A stretch of 64,000 nt of DNA, from the NCBI RefSeq assembly GCF_038446665.1, contig NZ_CP151802.1:3906001-3970000 (forward strand). Direction: 5' to 3'. The notes under the pieces were generated by a model, which was given only the letters and a program-made list of their open reading frames with translations, had not been told where the DNA came from and ran no database searches. Below are positions 17,528 through 28,600 of the stretch, piece by piece. Source of the DNA: Lysobacter sp. FW306-1B-D06B. Its GTDB lineage: Bacteria; Pseudomonadota; Gammaproteobacteria; Xanthomonadales; Xanthomonadaceae. The translations under genes and the position numbers were made by a program. Numbering within the stretch: position 1 is the first letter of the stretch; each line of letters begins with the position of its first letter.

Positions 17528-18126
17528 GGGAACAGCATCCGGCGATGCCACTCGCCGGCGATGTCGCGCTCGTAGGCCTGGCGCTCGTGCAGGCGGAAGT
17601 CGGCGCCGTACCAGAACTCGATCACGTCCGGCTTCACGCGCAATCCCGTCCAGCGCGGCGGGCGCGGCACGTCGCGTCCTTCGAACTCGCTCTCGGCATG
17701 GGCCAGGCGATGCTCGAACTGCTCGCGCGATTCCAGCGTTTCCGACTGCTTCGACGCCCAGGCGCCGAGCTGGCTGCCGCGCGGACGCGAGGCGAAGTAC
17801 GCGTCGGCTTCCGCGTCACTGACGATTTCCACCGCCCCTTCGATCCGCACCTGCACGCCGTTGCGCACGCGCGGCCAGTGGAACAGCAGCGCCGCGTGCG
17901 GATTGGCCTGGAGTTCGCGACCCTTGCGGCCGTCCAGGTGCGTGTAGAAGACGAAACCGCGTGCGTCGTGCGCCTTGAGCAGCACGACGCGCGCCGACGG
18001 GCGCGCATCGAGGCTGGCGGTGGCGAGCGTCATCGCGGTGCGGTCGGGCTCGCCGGCGTGCTGTGCTTCGTCGAACAGCACATCGAACGTGGCGAGGGCT
18101 TCTTTGAGCAGGGCGGGGGTATCCAT
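17524..18126 (-). CDS. pdxH: Pyridoxamine/pyridoxine 5'-phosphate oxidase
   Basis: PdxH is an FMN enzyme making pyridoxal 5'-phosphate from PNP or PMP. The 200-residue protein shows the FMN-binding [18 protein letters not shown] region, [35 protein letters not shown], and the C-terminal signature [16 protein letters not shown] with RLHER and WHRRMLFP. The start [10 protein letters not shown] at 18126 is 17 bp from the divergent glycerate kinase start, so their promoters must overlap coding sequence. The stop overlaps the GTG of a small ORF. The PLP-binding yggS gene nearby is a functional neighbour, though on the other strand. Confidence 0.95.
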   Translation of the reverse strand: MDTPALLKEALATFDVLFDEAQHAGEPDRTAMTLATASLDARPSARVVLLKAHDARGFVFYTHLDGRKGRELQANPHAALLFHWPRVRNGVQVRIEGAVEIVSDAEADAYFASRPRGSQLGAWASKQSETLESREQFEHRLAHAESEFEGRDVPRPPRWTGLRVKPDVIEFWYGADFRLHERQAYERDIAGEWHRRMLFP

Positions 18127-18143
18127 TGCGCTATTGTGGGCCG

Positions 18144-18950
18144 ATGCCGCCCCGTCTGCACCCCGCCGCCGGATTCGACGCGCCGCTGGTGGAACGCGTG
18201 CTCGCCGACGCGCTTGCGCCCGGGGTGAAGGTGTACGGCATCTGCGGCCTGCAGGGCTCGGGGAAATCGACGTTGGCCGCGCAGGTCGCCGCATTGGCGC
18301 GTTCGCGCGGGCAACGCGTGGCGGTGCTGTCGGTGGACGACGTCTACCTCGGGCGTGGCGAACGCCAGCGTCTGGCACGCCGCGTGCACCCGCTGCTGGC
18401 CACGCGCGGGCCGCCGGGCACGCACGATGTCGCGTTGGCTTGCACGACACTCGATGCCCTGCGCGCAGGCAGGCCGGTGCCATTGCCGCGCTTCGACAAA
18501 CTGGCCGATACGCGCCTGCCTCCGTCGCGCTGGCGTCGCGTGGACACGGTCGACCTGGTGCTGTTCGAAGGCTGGTTCCTGGCCACGCCGCCGCAATCGC
18601 CCGACGACCTTCGCGAACCGATCAACGCGATCGAACGCGACGAGGATCGCGACGGCGTGTGGCGTCATTACTGCAACGAAGCACTTGGGCGCGATTACCC
18701 ATCGCTGTGGTCGCGCATCGACCGTTTGCTGTTCCTGCAGCCGCCGGGGTTCGAGACCGTGCCGCAGTGGCGCTGGCAACAGGAGCAGGCGTTGCAGTCG
18801 CGCCGCGTAGGCCCGCACGCGATGGACCGGCCGCGTGTGGAGCGCTTCGTGCAGCTGTTCGAACGCGTGAGCCGGCAGGCGCTGCGCACGCTGCCGGGCA
18901 TCGCCGACTGGACCCTGCGCCTGGACGCGCAGCGACGTCCGCTGGATTGA
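18144..18950 (+). CDS. Glycerate kinase-type P-loop kinase
   Basis: A 268-residue kinase with Walker A GLQGSGKS (35-42), followed by [14 protein letters not shown] (Walker B region) and DLVLFEGWF. This pattern is that of the GLYK/COG4240 group, which includes D-glycerate 3-kinases making 3-phosphoglycerate, and of distant uridine-kinase/pantothenate-kinase relatives. The [12 protein letters not shown] motif supports the glycerate kinase assignment. The ATG at 18144 is preferred to an in-frame TTG at 18126. It is divergent from pdxH and 59 bp ahead of aroK. Confidence 0.78.
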   Translation: MPPRLHPAAGFDAPLVERVLADALAPGVKVYGICGLQGSGKSTLAAQVAALARSRGQRVAVLSVDDVYLGRGERQRLARRVHPLLATRGPPGTHDVALACTTLDALRAGRPVPLPRFDKLADTRLPPSRWRRVDTVDLVLFEGWFLATPPQSPDDLREPINAIERDEDRDGVWRHYCNEALGRDYPSLWSRIDRLLFLQPPGFETVPQWRWQQEQALQSRRVGPHAMDRPRVERFVQLFERVSRQALRTLPGIADWTLRLDAQRRPLD

Positions 18951-19009
18951 AGGCGCGTACGGCCGCACTGCGCGATGGCGCCAAGGAATCGCGAGGTTAG
19001 AATCCAACC

Positions 19010-19627
19010 ATGAATCCCGCCCCCAACCTCGTTCTCGTAGGCCCAATGGGCGCAGGCAAGACCTGCGTCGGTCGACGCGTGGCGGAGCAGTTCGGGTTGC
19101 GGCTGGTCGATGCCGACCGCGAGATCGAACGCATCGCCGGCACGAGCATCAACACCATCTTCGAGATCGAAGGCGAGGCCGGTTTCCGCGCCCGCGAGCG
19201 CGCGGTGCTGGCGACGCTGCTGGGCGAGGACGGCATCGTGCTGTCCACCGGCGGCGGCGCGGTGCTCGATCCCGACAACCGCCGCCTCATGCGCGAACGC
19301 GGCTTCGTCGTGCACCTGATGGTGAGCGTTGAGCAGCAGCTGGCGCGGCTGGCGCGCGACCGCAGCCGCCCGCTGCTCGCCAGCGGCGACCGCGAGCAGG
19401 TGCTGCGCGACCTGTCGACACGGCGTGCGCCGCTGTACGCGGAGGTCGCCGACCTGGTCTTCGACACCGACCGCCACGACAGCACCGCCGCCGCCGAATG
19501 GCTGACGCGGGCGCTGGAGGCCCAGTGGCAACGGACGGCCGACACGCGGGCTTCATCCGCCACGGCGGGACAATGCGAAGACGGACCGGCGACCGTCCCC
19601 TCCCCTCCCAATCCGGAAACACGATGA
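19010..19627 (+). CDS. aroK: Shikimate kinase
   Basis: AroK phosphorylates shikimate in the chorismate pathway. The 205-residue protein has Walker A GPMGAGKT (11-18), [11 protein letters not shown] (shikimate/Mg site), FRARERAVL, the [11 protein letters not shown] motif and the lid RPLL. Beyond about residue 175 there is a low-complexity tail of about 30 residues (SSATAGQ...PSPPNPETR), not usual in the family. The gene overlaps aroB by ATGA, giving coupled translation. A TAGAAT -10-like hexamer lies just upstream of the start, without a clear -35. Confidence 0.95.
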   Translation: MNPAPNLVLVGPMGAGKTCVGRRVAEQFGLRLVDADREIERIAGTSINTIFEIEGEAGFRARERAVLATLLGEDGIVLSTGGGAVLDPDNRRLMRERGFVVHLMVSVEQQLARLARDRSRPLLASGDREQVLRDLSTRRAPLYAEVADLVFDTDRHDSTAAAEWLTRALEAQWQRTADTRASSATAGQCEDGPATVPSPPNPETR

Positions 19628-20730
19628 GCACCATGCGCACGGTCAAGGTCGAGGGCGAGGCGCGCTACGACATCTGCATCGGACCGAACCTGATGGGCGA
19701 TTCGGCGCTGTTCGCGCACGCGTTGCGCGGTCGTCATGCGCTGATCGTGAGCGACGAGAACGTCGCGCCGCTGTACGCCGACCGCGTGGAGGCCACGCTG
19801 CGCGCGGGGCGTCCGACGCTGGAGATCGCCTGCTTCGTCATTCCCGCCGGAGAGCAGGAAAAGACATTGGCGCGTTTCTGCCAGGCGCTGGACGCCCTGG
19901 CCACGCTGGGCGCCACGCGCGATGCGACGGTGGTCGCGCTGGGCGGCGGCGTGGTGGGCGACCTGGCCGGCTTCGCCGCGGCCTGCTGGATGCGCGGCAT
20001 CGACGTGGTGCAGCTGCCGACGACGCTGCTGGCGATGGTGGATTCCTCCGTCGGCGGCAAGACCGCGGTGGACCTGCCCGCCGGCAAGAACCTCGTCGGC
20101 GCCTTCCACGCGCCGCGTGCGGTGATCGCCGACACGTCCTCGCTGCGTACCCTGCCCGATCGCGAACTGCGCGCGGGCCTGGCCGAAGTGGTGAAGTACG
20201 GGGCGATCTTCGACGCGGAATTCCTGACCTGGCTGGAAGCGCATGCGCAGGCGCTGCTGTCGGGCGACGACGCGGCGTTGTCGGAGGCGATCGCGCGCTC
20301 GTGCCGTTACAAGGCCGAAGTGGTCTCGCGCGATCCGTACGAACACGGCGAGCGGGCGCTGCTCAACTTCGGTCACACCTTCGGCCATGCGATCGAGGCC
20401 GAACAGGGTTATGCCGGTGCCGGCAGTGCGGCGCTGAACCATGGCGAGGCGGTGGCCGTGGGCATGGTGCTGGCGGCGCGACTGTCGGCTGCACTGGGCC
20501 GGGCGCCGTCGTCGGATACGGCGCGCCTGCAGGCCTTGCTGCAACGCCTGGGGCTGCCGACGGTGGTGCCCGCGGGGCTGGATCCGGAAGCGCTGGTCGC
20601 GCGCATGCGCCTGGACAAGAAGGCCGACGCGGCGGGCCTGCGCTTCGTGCTGTGGGAGCGCGCGGGGCAGGCCAAGGTGTGCGCGGGCGTGCCGGACGAA
20701 CGCGTGCTGGACGTGCTGCGGGCGCGCTGA
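19624..20730 (+). CDS. aroB: 3-dehydroquinate synthase
   Basis: AroB converts DAHP to 3-dehydroquinate using NAD and a metal. The 368-residue protein has the NAD-binding [14 protein letters not shown], the [21 protein letters not shown] signature (within about 130-160), the AEVVKYG loop and the metal-ligand GHTFGHAIE motif. The start at 19624 (MSTMRTV) overlaps the aroK stop. aroK-aroB is the classic arrangement in gammaproteobacteria. It is followed by an inverted repeat and a WGR mini-protein gene rather than damX or hemE directly. Confidence 0.96.
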   Translation: MSTMRTVKVEGEARYDICIGPNLMGDSALFAHALRGRHALIVSDENVAPLYADRVEATLRAGRPTLEIACFVIPAGEQEKTLARFCQALDALATLGATRDATVVALGGGVVGDLAGFAAACWMRGIDVVQLPTTLLAMVDSSVGGKTAVDLPAGKNLVGAFHAPRAVIADTSSLRTLPDRELRAGLAEVVKYGAIFDAEFLTWLEAHAQALLSGDDAALSEAIARSCRYKAEVVSRDPYEHGERALLNFGHTFGHAIEAEQGYAGAGSAALNHGEAVAVGMVLAARLSAALGRAPSSDTARLQALLQRLGLPTVVPAGLDPEALVARMRLDKKADAAGLRFVLWERAGQAKVCAGVPDERVLDVLRAR

Positions 20731-20745
20731 GGCGCTTCGCGTGAG

Positions 20746-20812
20746 ACTTCCCCTCCCCTTGCGGTAGCGGGACGGCCCGCCGAAGGCGGCCTGCGACCGG
20801 GGAGCGGGAAGT
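20746..20812. repeat. Inverted repeat after aroB
   Basis: ACTTCCCCTCCCC at 20746 is partly mirrored by GGGGAGCGGGAAGT ending at 20812, with an inner GGCCCGCC/GGCGGCC-like pairing between them. This is an intergenic hairpin between aroB and the WGR gene. It has no T-run. Confidence 0.65.
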
Positions 20813-20825
20813 ACAATCCCCCACC

Positions 20826-21080
20826 ATGCGCCTGCTCCTGCAACAACGGCCCGACGGCCGCGAAGCGCCCCGCTTCGTGCAACTGATGCTGCAGCCCGAC
20901 CTGCTGGGCGGCTGGACACTGGTGCGCGAAAGCGGGCAGATCGGCGGACGCAGTACGTTGCGGCGCGAGCAGTTCCTCGACCAGGCCAGCGCCCTGGCCG
21001 CACTGGAAGCCGCCCGCGATCAGCAGCTCAAGCGCGGTTTCCAGCTGATGTTCGTGCAGGGCGCCGACGCTCCGAAGTAG
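20826..21080 (+). CDS. Single-domain WGR mini-protein
   Basis: An 84-residue protein with almost nothing but one WGR-like domain: an N-terminal beta strand RFVQLMLQPDLLGGWTLVRES, then GQIGGRSTLRREQF, and a helix ALAALEAARDQQLKRGF, the usual order of the WGR fold. WGR domains bind nucleic acids or proteins in DNA-repair enzymes; stand-alone bacterial copies are common but uncharacterised. A TACAAT hexamer lies 10 bp upstream, a possible -10. It sits between aroB and hemE on the same strand. Confidence 0.75.
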   Translation: MRLLLQQRPDGREAPRFVQLMLQPDLLGGWTLVRESGQIGGRSTLRREQFLDQASALAALEAARDQQLKRGFQLMFVQGADAPK

Positions 21081-21205
21081 CCCGTCCGGTAAAGCCGGGC
21101 GCCCGCAACAGTCCGGTGCGCACAGCCGCACCGCCCCCGCGCGGCGCGAACCGCGATAATGCCGCCCTCGCGCCGTAGCCGCGCCCCCGCGCCGAAGGAT
21201 CCCCG

Positions 21206-22276
21206 ATGACCGCCTCGCCCCTGAAGAACGACCGTTTCCTGCGCGCCCTGCGGCGCGAGCCCGTCGACCACACCCCGGTGTGGCTGATGCGCCAGGCCGG
21301 CCGCTACCTGCCGGAGTACCGCGCCACCCGCGCCGCGGCCGGCAGCTTCCTGGGCATGGCGAAGAATCCGGAACTGGCCTGCGAAGTGACGCTGCAGCCG
21401 CTGCGCCGCTTTCCGCTGGACGCGGCGATCCTGTTCTCCGACATCCTGACCGTGCCCGATGCGATGGGCCTGGGCTTGTACTTCGTCGAAGGCGAAGGCC
21501 CGAAGTTCGAGCGCCCGGTGCGCACGCACGAGGACATCGCCAAGCTCGCCGTGCCCGACATGGACCGCGAGCTGCGCTACGTCACCGACGCGGTGCGCAC
21601 GATCCGCCGCGAACTCGACGGCGCCGTGCCGCTGATCGGTTTCTCCGGCAGCCCGTGGACGCTGGCCTGCTACATGATCGAAGGCGGCGGCAGCGAGAAC
21701 TTCTCGAAGGTGAAGGCGCTGGCGCTCAACGACCCGGCGGCGATGCACCGCCTGCTGGACGTGGTGACCGACGCCGTCATCGCCTACCTCGACGCGCAGC
21801 GCCAGGCCGGCGCGCAGGCGCTGCAGGTGTTCGACACCTGGGGCGGCGTGCTGTCGCCGTCGATGTACCGCGAGTTCTCGCTGCGTTACCTGCACAAGAT
21901 CGCGCAGGCGCTGCCGCGCGGTGATGAGAAGACGCCGCTGATCCTGTTCGGCAAGGGCAACGGCGCGTACCTGGAAGAACTCGCCGCCACCGGCGCCGAA
22001 GGCGTCGGCGTCGACTGGACCGTCGGCCTGGGCGATGCCGCGCGTCGCACGGGCGGCAAGGTTGCCCTGCAGGGCAACCTTGATCCGGTGACGCTGTACG
22101 CGCAGCCGGACGCGATCCGCCGCGAAGTCGGCCGCGCCCTGGACGACTACGCCGCGGGCAACGGCGACTCGCGCGAAGGCCACGTTTTCAACCTCGGCCA
22201 CGGCATGTCGCCCGACATGAGCCCGGACCACGTCGCCGCGCTGGTGCAGGCGGTGCATGAGTTGAGCGCGCGCTGA
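21206..22276 (+). CDS. hemE: Uroporphyrinogen decarboxylase
   Basis: HemE decarboxylates uroporphyrinogen III to coproporphyrinogen III in haem synthesis. The 356-residue protein carries the two family signatures: [19 protein letters not shown] near the start (with the conserved Arg residues) and [16 protein letters not shown] at about 145-160, plus [10 protein letters not shown] and [12 protein letters not shown] at the end. AAGGA lies just upstream of the ATG, and GATAAT at 21155-21160 is a plausible -10. The gene is convergent with the TonB receptor gene. Confidence 0.97.
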   Translation: MTASPLKNDRFLRALRREPVDHTPVWLMRQAGRYLPEYRATRAAAGSFLGMAKNPELACEVTLQPLRRFPLDAAILFSDILTVPDAMGLGLYFVEGEGPKFERPVRTHEDIAKLAVPDMDRELRYVTDAVRTIRRELDGAVPLIGFSGSPWTLACYMIEGGGSENFSKVKALALNDPAAMHRLLDVVTDAVIAYLDAQRQAGAQALQVFDTWGGVLSPSMYREFSLRYLHKIAQALPRGDEKTPLILFGKGNGAYLEELAATGAEGVGVDWTVGLGDAARRTGGKVALQGNLDPVTLYAQPDAIRREVGRALDDYAAGNGDSREGHVFNLGHGMSPDMSPDHVAALVQAVHELSAR

Positions 22277-22300
22277 TACACGCGCTCCACTGCGCGACGC

Positions 22301-22336
22301 GACGGAGCGACGAGGCCGCAGCCTGCCCGCTCCGTC
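22301..22336. terminator. Hairpin in the hemE/TonB-receptor convergent gap
   Basis: GACGGAGCG at 22301-22309 pairs with CGCTCCGTC at 22328-22336, and an inner AGGC/GCCT stem pairs over a CGCA loop. The stem is strong but has no T-run on either side, so it is at best a weak or Rho-assisted terminator. Confidence 0.45.
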
Positions 22337-22355
22337 CGCCTCGTGACGGCTTGCC

Positions 22356-25226
22356 TCAGAACTTGAGATTGACGCTGGTGAACAGGTACCGCCCGGCCTG
22401 GTCGTAGCCGCGCGGCGCATTGGCATTCTCTGCCAACGTGTTGCCCACCATCGGCGGCGCCCTGTCGAAGAGGTTGTTGATGCCGACGGTCCACTCCGCC
22501 ATAGAGCCGAGCTGGAACGTGCCGGAAAGGTCGAACCAGCTGTAGGCATCGATTCCGTTCCCGCGGGAAACGAGCAGCTGGTCCGTGGTCAGGTCCTTTC
22601 CGGTCAGCTCGTCCCTGTAGTCCAGCGAACCGTAGTAGCGCCAGCGCAGGTTGACGCTCCACGCGTCACGCGAGTAACGGAAGTTGGCGATGTGCCGCCA
22701 CTTCGGGTTCTGGCAGGCGATGCTGATCAAGCCTGTGCAGTCGTAATCGAAAGCGTCCACGCCCGGCAGCGGCTTGACGGTGGATTCGAGTTCGCGCGTG
22801 CCCACGATGGACGCCATGGCGCGCCCGCCGAACATCTCCCAGCGGTAACTGGCATTGAGATCGAGACCACGGACCTGCTGATGGCCGATGTTGGCGCGCT
22901 GGTTATCGATGTAGCCGGTCGAACCCAGCCACAAGTCGCCGGAAGCGGGATTGCGATGGATGCGATCGCACAGGAACGGCGTACCCGAAGTCGCACAGCC
23001 GTTGAGAATGTTCTGCGCGCCCACGGAATCGATGCGGTTGTCGATCCGGATGTCGAAGTAGTCCAGCGCGATGTCCAGCCCCTTGAGCGGGCTCGCGACG
23101 AAACCGAGCGTGTAGGTGTCGGCTTCCTCCGGGGTGAGTGTGGGGTCCCCACCGGTGAAATTGTTGTACTGGCCGGCCGGGCTGTCCGGAATCTTCCCGT
23201 ACTGCGCCGTAGTCACGCCCGTCCGCTGGCATTCGACCAGGGAGAATACGGGCGAGGTCCCTGCGCATCCGTCCGTGCCGCTGAACAGACCCAGCGACAG
23301 CGGCGAGAACAGCTCAACGATGCCCGGTGCGCGAATAGCCCGGTTGTACCCGCCGCGGACCTTGTAGTGCTCGAGGAAGTCGCCACCGAATCCAAGCTTG
23401 TAGGTGCTCGCCGAACCCGAACGGTCGTAATCGGAGTACCGATAGCCCAGGTCGAGGTTGAGGCGATCGACGATACCCACCTCCTTGAGGACGGGCAGCG
23501 CGGCCTCAGCGAAGAGTTCCTTCACTTCGATCTGCCCGGAAATCGGCGGCGAAGTACCGCCCGAGCCGGCGAAGTTCCCGGCTTCGGAGTTGCTGTCCGC
23601 GCGATAGTGCAGCTCCTCCCTGCGCCATTCGGCGCCCGAGACCAGCGATATGGTGTCGCCCCCGGCCCACGGCAAACCCACGCCAAGGTCGCCGGACACG
23701 TAGCCGTTGACGCCGGTCAGACTGGTTTCCGTCACCTCGGTGCTCACGCCCGCCAGCGTGTCCGCCGCCGCCCGGGTGACGCCGCCGGGCGACCAGACGT
23801 TGTACGGAACGCATCCCCGAAAGGATCCAGCCGGACAACCAAGCAACGCCTCCTCGACACGATCAGAGAGGAAATCGTTGACGCCGACCGCAGTGCGGTC
23901 GGTGCGCCCGAAAACGCCTGACACGTTGTACGACCAGTTGCCGTTGATCGCGCCTTCGGCGCCGGTCACCACACGGTATGCGTCGTCCTTGGCGTCCCAG
24001 AAGCGCGGGCCGCCCTCCACATTTCGCTTTCCGACGTTGATCGTCAGGGGTTCGCTGGCGTCGAGGCCAAGGTCCGCGCACATCGTGCCCAAAAGCGGGT
24101 CGCTGCAACGCAACGACAGGTCCTGGGCGAAGAACGTGCCGGACTCGGCGATCTGGGTCGAGGTGGTGCGATGGGTGAACATCAGATCGACGAACGGACG
24201 AAAATGCTGGTTCACTTCCAGCTTCAACGACGCGCCAAAGTTCAACCGGTCCTCCGGCCGCTGGTAATAGTTGATCGGGGCGTAGTTGTAGACGTCGTCG
24301 GTACCTGGCGCCCAGGAACCGTTCGGATTGAGATGCGCACCGAAGCCGTACTGCGCGAGCGTGTCGGCCGCGTCGAAGACATAGAAGTTGGGGCGCCCCG
24401 CGGTGCCCGAGCCTCCGCACGCCTTTCCCGACGCATTCAGCGCACACGAGGAGTAGTCGCGTTCACCTTGGAACAGGGCATCGTTTCGCCGCCACGTCAG
24501 CCATGCACTGGCATGGCCCAACCCTTCGGCGAGGCTGCTTCCCCAGATCAGGTCGATGTTCCTCGACTTGCCGTCCAAGCCGGAATTGCCCGTGGGATAG
24601 CGGAAGCCCCGCTTATCCATCAGGCCCTGGATGTAGCCGTTGTCGTTGTCGTGCTGGAACCCCGAATAGCCGAGGTTGACCTGGAACCCCTCGAACGCAT
24701 CATCGATCACGAAATTGACCACGCCCGCGACGGCATCCGCGCCGTATACCGCGGAGGCGCCGCCGGTGAGGATGTCCACGCGTTTGATGAGGCCGGCGGG
24801 AACCTGGCTCAGGTCCACGCCTCCGCTCGTCCCGCCGGCCTGAGCGCGCTGTCCGTTGATCAGCGTCAGCGTCCGGTCGTTACCGAGCCCGCGCAGGCTC
24901 GCGGTCGGATAGCCGGTGGCCCCATTGTTGGCGAAGGAATCGAAGTACGGCGTCAACTGCGGCATCTGATTTACCAGATCCTCGACGCGTGTGGTGCCAG
25001 TGACCTTGAACTCTTCCCTGTCGATCTCGGCAACCGGACTGGAAGCAGTGACGGTCTGACTCTGGATGCGAGTACCCGTAACGGTGACGGCATCGAGGTC
25101 GGTGGCCGCCTGCCCCGACGGCGAGGTTTCCTGCGCCTGCGCGTTGGTGGGAATGACGAGAATGGGGGTGGTCAACGCAAGTGAAAGAACGATCGCGTCG
25201 CGCAGCTTGGAGGTGTTCGGGATCAT
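22356..25226 (-). CDS. TonB-dependent outer-membrane receptor
   Basis: A 956-residue outer-membrane transporter. A signal peptide (to about the AQAQ near residue 32) is followed by a TonB-box-like segment DLDAVTVTGTRI, the plug domain (VEDLVNQMPQLTPY, LRGLGNDRTLTLINGQR, GGASAVYGADAVAGVVNFV) and a 22-strand-type barrel ending in the aromatic residue of VNLKF. This TRI/RGLG plug type is greatly expanded in Xanthomonadales and often serves glycans, peptides or siderophores; the ligand here cannot be read. The ATG at 25226 (MIPNTSKLRD) is chosen over an upstream frame extension lacking a signal sequence. It lies downstream of two hybrid kinases on the same strand, 452 bp away. Confidence 0.9.
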   Translation of the reverse strand: MIPNTSKLRDAIVLSLALTTPILVIPTNAQAQETSPSGQAATDLDAVTVTGTRIQSQTVTASSPVAEIDREEFKVTGTTRVEDLVNQMPQLTPYFDSFANNGATGYPTASLRGLGNDRTLTLINGQRAQAGGTSGGVDLSQVPAGLIKRVDILTGGASAVYGADAVAGVVNFVIDDAFEGFQVNLGYSGFQHDNDNGYIQGLMDKRGFRYPTGNSGLDGKSRNIDLIWGSSLAEGLGHASAWLTWRRNDALFQGERDYSSCALNASGKACGGSGTAGRPNFYVFDAADTLAQYGFGAHLNPNGSWAPGTDDVYNYAPINYYQRPEDRLNFGASLKLEVNQHFRPFVDLMFTHRTTSTQIAESGTFFAQDLSLRCSDPLLGTMCADLGLDASEPLTINVGKRNVEGGPRFWDAKDDAYRVVTGAEGAINGNWSYNVSGVFGRTDRTAVGVNDFLSDRVEEALLGCPAGSFRGCVPYNVWSPGGVTRAAADTLAGVSTEVTETSLTGVNGYVSGDLGVGLPWAGGDTISLVSGAEWRREELHYRADSNSEAGNFAGSGGTSPPISGQIEVKELFAEAALPVLKEVGIVDRLNLDLGYRYSDYDRSGSASTYKLGFGGDFLEHYKVRGGYNRAIRAPGIVELFSPLSLGLFSGTDGCAGTSPVFSLVECQRTGVTTAQYGKIPDSPAGQYNNFTGGDPTLTPEEADTYTLGFVASPLKGLDIALDYFDIRIDNRIDSVGAQNILNGCATSGTPFLCDRIHRNPASGDLWLGSTGYIDNQRANIGHQQVRGLDLNASYRWEMFGGRAMASIVGTRELESTVKPLPGVDAFDYDCTGLISIACQNPKWRHIANFRYSRDAWSVNLRWRYYGSLDYRDELTGKDLTTDQLLVSRGNGIDAYSWFDLSGTFQLGSMAEWTVGINNLFDRAPPMVGNTLAENANAPRGYDQAGRYLFTSVNLKF

Positions 25227-25678
25227 CTCTTCTGATACTCCGGCAGGTAATGGCGGAACCGTGGACTTCCACAGCCGCGGCCGGGCGTTCGAAGGAGCGA
25301 ATCGGTGATCGAATCGCATGACGTACGGGAATGCCGCCGCCATCGCGCCGCAAACAGCGGCACCGCATGCGGTGCTTGCATTCTGGTCGTGCTTGTTCCC
25401 CTGCCCAGCCACAAACTGCGTGACTGCGCTATGAATTGCACAAGCAACGGCACGCAATCATTTAGAAAATGTCGTCCACTGCAGCGCGATGCCGTCGCCG
25501 CGGCCAAAGCGATATCGCGGGAACACGCCTGCGAAACCCAGAACCGCACGCGAGCGCAGCCATCATGTCGCGCAGGTTGGCCGCTGCAGACGCACAGTCC
25601 GGATGGCGATGGAGGTTTCGAAAGGGGGCTGCGTCCGTCATTTCGACGGGGTCCAACGGCGAGGTTAGGCGAATCGGG
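25227..25678. other. Intergenic region between the hybrid kinase and the TonB receptor
   Basis: About 450 bp with lower GC near 25430-25480 than its surroundings. It should hold the receptor promoter. I saw no convincing -35/-10 pair, Fur-like palindrome, B12 box or other riboswitch. Short open frames here (for example 25305-25682 on plus) lack recognisable features and are not called. Confidence 0.5.
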
Positions 25679-28600
25679 TTAGCGTCGCGGCACGCTCGCC
25701 AGCAACCCCGCCAGCATCCCGCCCGTCACCGGCTTGCGCAGGAAGCCCTGGAATCCCGCGGCCGTCGCCTGCGGTTCCACCTCCGCATCCGCACGCGCGG
25801 TGATCGCCAGCAGCGGGCGCGTGAAGCCCTGCAGGCGCAACTGTTGCGCCAGCGCGAAGCCGTCCATCCCCGGCAGGTCCAGGTCCAGCAGCGCCGCATC
25901 GAACCCGCCCGTCGTCGCCTCCGCCAGCGCCGCCAGCGCGTGCGCGACGTGCACCACGCGATGGCCCTGCACACGCAGCAGGCCGCAGATCACCTCCGCC
26001 ACCGTCGGATCGTCTTCCACCAGCAGCAGCGACAGCGGCCCGCCGCGCGCGGCCAGCAGCGCTTCGGCGCCGTCGTGCGCGTCCGGCGCCGCCACCGACG
26101 GCAACGGCAGTTCGACCAGGAACCGCGCGCCTTCGCCCGGCGCACTCTCCACTCCGATCGTGCCGCCCATCTCCGCCGTGAGTTCCTGGCAGATCGCCAG
26201 GCCCAGGCCGCTGCCGCCGTAACGCGCCGCCGTGCGTGCGCCCTCGGCCTGTTCGAACCGGCGGAACAGCCGCGCCTGCTGCTCCTCGCTCAGGCCCGGG
26301 CCGGTGTCGGCGATCTCGAACCGCACGCCCTGCGGCGACAACGCCGACACCCGCAGCGACACCGATCCCTGCTCGGTGAACTTGATCGCGTTCGCCAGCA
26401 AATTCAGCAGGATCTGGCACACGCGATTCACATCGCCGCGCAGGCCGCGCGGCGCGTCCGGATCGACCGTGATCAGGAACGACAGCCCGCGCTGTCGTGC
26501 CAGCGGCGCCATCAGCGTGGCGGCTTCGTCCACGACCGTGCGCAGGTCGAACGGTGCGTCGGCCAGTTCCAGGCGGCCCGACTCGATGCGCGCCAGGTCG
26601 AGCGCGTCGTTGACCAGGCGCAGCAGATGGCGGCCGGCGCGGCGGATCGAATCGACGTAACCGCGTTGCTGCTGATCCAGCGGCGTGTCCATCAGCAACT
26701 CGCTCATGCCCAGCACGCCGGTCATCGGCGTGCGCACTTCGTGGCCCAGCGTGGCGAGGAAACGCGTCTTGGCCAGCGACGCCTGCTCGGCGACTTCGCG
26801 TTCGTGTTCCGACCACTGCCAGGCATGGCGACGCTTCAGGCGCCGGCGGTACACATCCGCCGTCCACCAACCCACCAGCAACGCCAATCCCGCGAATCCC
26901 GCCGTCGCCGTCCACGTCTGCCACCACGGCGGCGACACCGCGAACGACACCGACTGCGGCTGCGACCACACCTGGTCCGCGCCGCGTGCGATCACTTCGA
27001 GCCGGTAGTCGCCGGGCGGCAGCTGCGAAAAAACGCGCTCGCCGGTGGACTCCACTTCGATCCAGCCCGGATCGTAGCCGGCAAGGCGGAAACGGTAAGT
27101 GTGATTGCTCGCATCGTTGAACGTGAGCAGCCGCGCCACGATGCGCAGGTCGCGATCGCCCGGCGAGATGCGCACGGACTGCGAGGGATCGAGCGCGATG
27201 CGCGCTTCGCCGCGGCGCACGTCCACGCTTTCGATCACCAGCGGCGGCGGTTGCAGGTCCGGATGCACGGCGGCGGGATCGAACATCACCAGCCCTTCGG
27301 TCGAGCCGACCACCACGCGGCCGTCGCGCGCGCGCATGCGCGGAAGCGAATCGAACTCCTGGCTGGGCAAGCCGTCGCGCACGCCGTACACGCGGGTCGC
27401 GCGGCGCACCGGATCCACGCGCATCAGGCCGCGCACGGTGGCCAGCCACGCGACGCCGGCGCCGTCGACGACGATGCCGCTGGGTGCCAGCAGCGGTACG
27501 CCTTCCTCCGCGCCCAGTTTCACTTCGCGACGCAGCGTTCCGCCTTCCTGGGCGTAGGCTTCCACGGCGCCGAACCGCGTCAGCCAGACACGCCGGTTCG
27601 CATCGATCGCAAACCCATGCACGCGCGTGGCGGGAATGCCGGGCACCGGTTCGAACTGCCGCGCCTGCGCATTCCAGCGCGAGATGCCCTGCGATCCGGC
27701 GACCCACAGCGCACCGTCCACACCGGGCGCGATCTGCTCCACGAACACGCCCTTCGGCAAGCCACCGGCATCGCCGGCCTTCAACACCAGGCGCACGCGC
27801 CCCTGTGCGTCGCGCGCCTGCACGGCGCCTTCCTCGCTCACCGTCCACAGCGTGCCATCGCGGGTGCGTGCGAGTTTCGCCTCGCCCACCAGTGGGGAAT
27901 CGGTGCCGCTGGATTCGTTCCAGCGCGTGATCTGCGCGGTGGCCGGATCGATGCGCGCCAATCCGCTCTGGTAGCTCACCCAGACCTGGCCCGCGTCGTC
28001 CTCGACGACATCGAACAACCAGAAGCCTTCGCCGACATCACGCGCGACATGCGTGACCGCACCGGTGTCCGGATCCAGGCGATCGAGCACACCGCCGGTG
28101 CCCACCAGCCACATGCCGCCGTCGGCCGAAGGAGCGATGCCGCGCACGCTGGCATTGGCGATGGAGGCCGGATCGTCGAGCCGCCGCGACAGCACGGCGA
28201 ACTGGCGCCATGTTCCGGGCAGGTACCAAAGGCCGTTGCTGCTGCTGGCGAACCACAGGCCGCCTTCGCGGTCCTCATAGCCGCTGACCCACGACGGCCG
28301 CACCAGGCCCTGCGCGGCGCCGCTGTACAACGGCACCACGCGCATCTTGCCGGCGTCCTCGCGCCCCAGGCCCTGGGCCACATCGAACCAGTACGTGCCG
28401 GCGCGATCGCGCAGCAGCACGTGCAGGATGGTGTCTTCGATGCCCGCTTCGCGCCACGGCGTCGCCGAATAGCGGCCGTCGGGCCTGCGCACGCTCACGC
28501 CGCGCGGCGTGGCGAACCACAGCGTGCCGTCGCGTTCCGCGCTCAGTCCGTTGGTGAGCGGCGAGGCGAGCGCGTCCTTGGGAACGCGTTCGAAATCGTG

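Noticed and set aside
25227..25678. Possible B12 riboswitch or Fur box upstream of the TonB receptor
   Set aside because: No B12-box string and no convincing inverted AT-rich Fur-like site was found on either strand.
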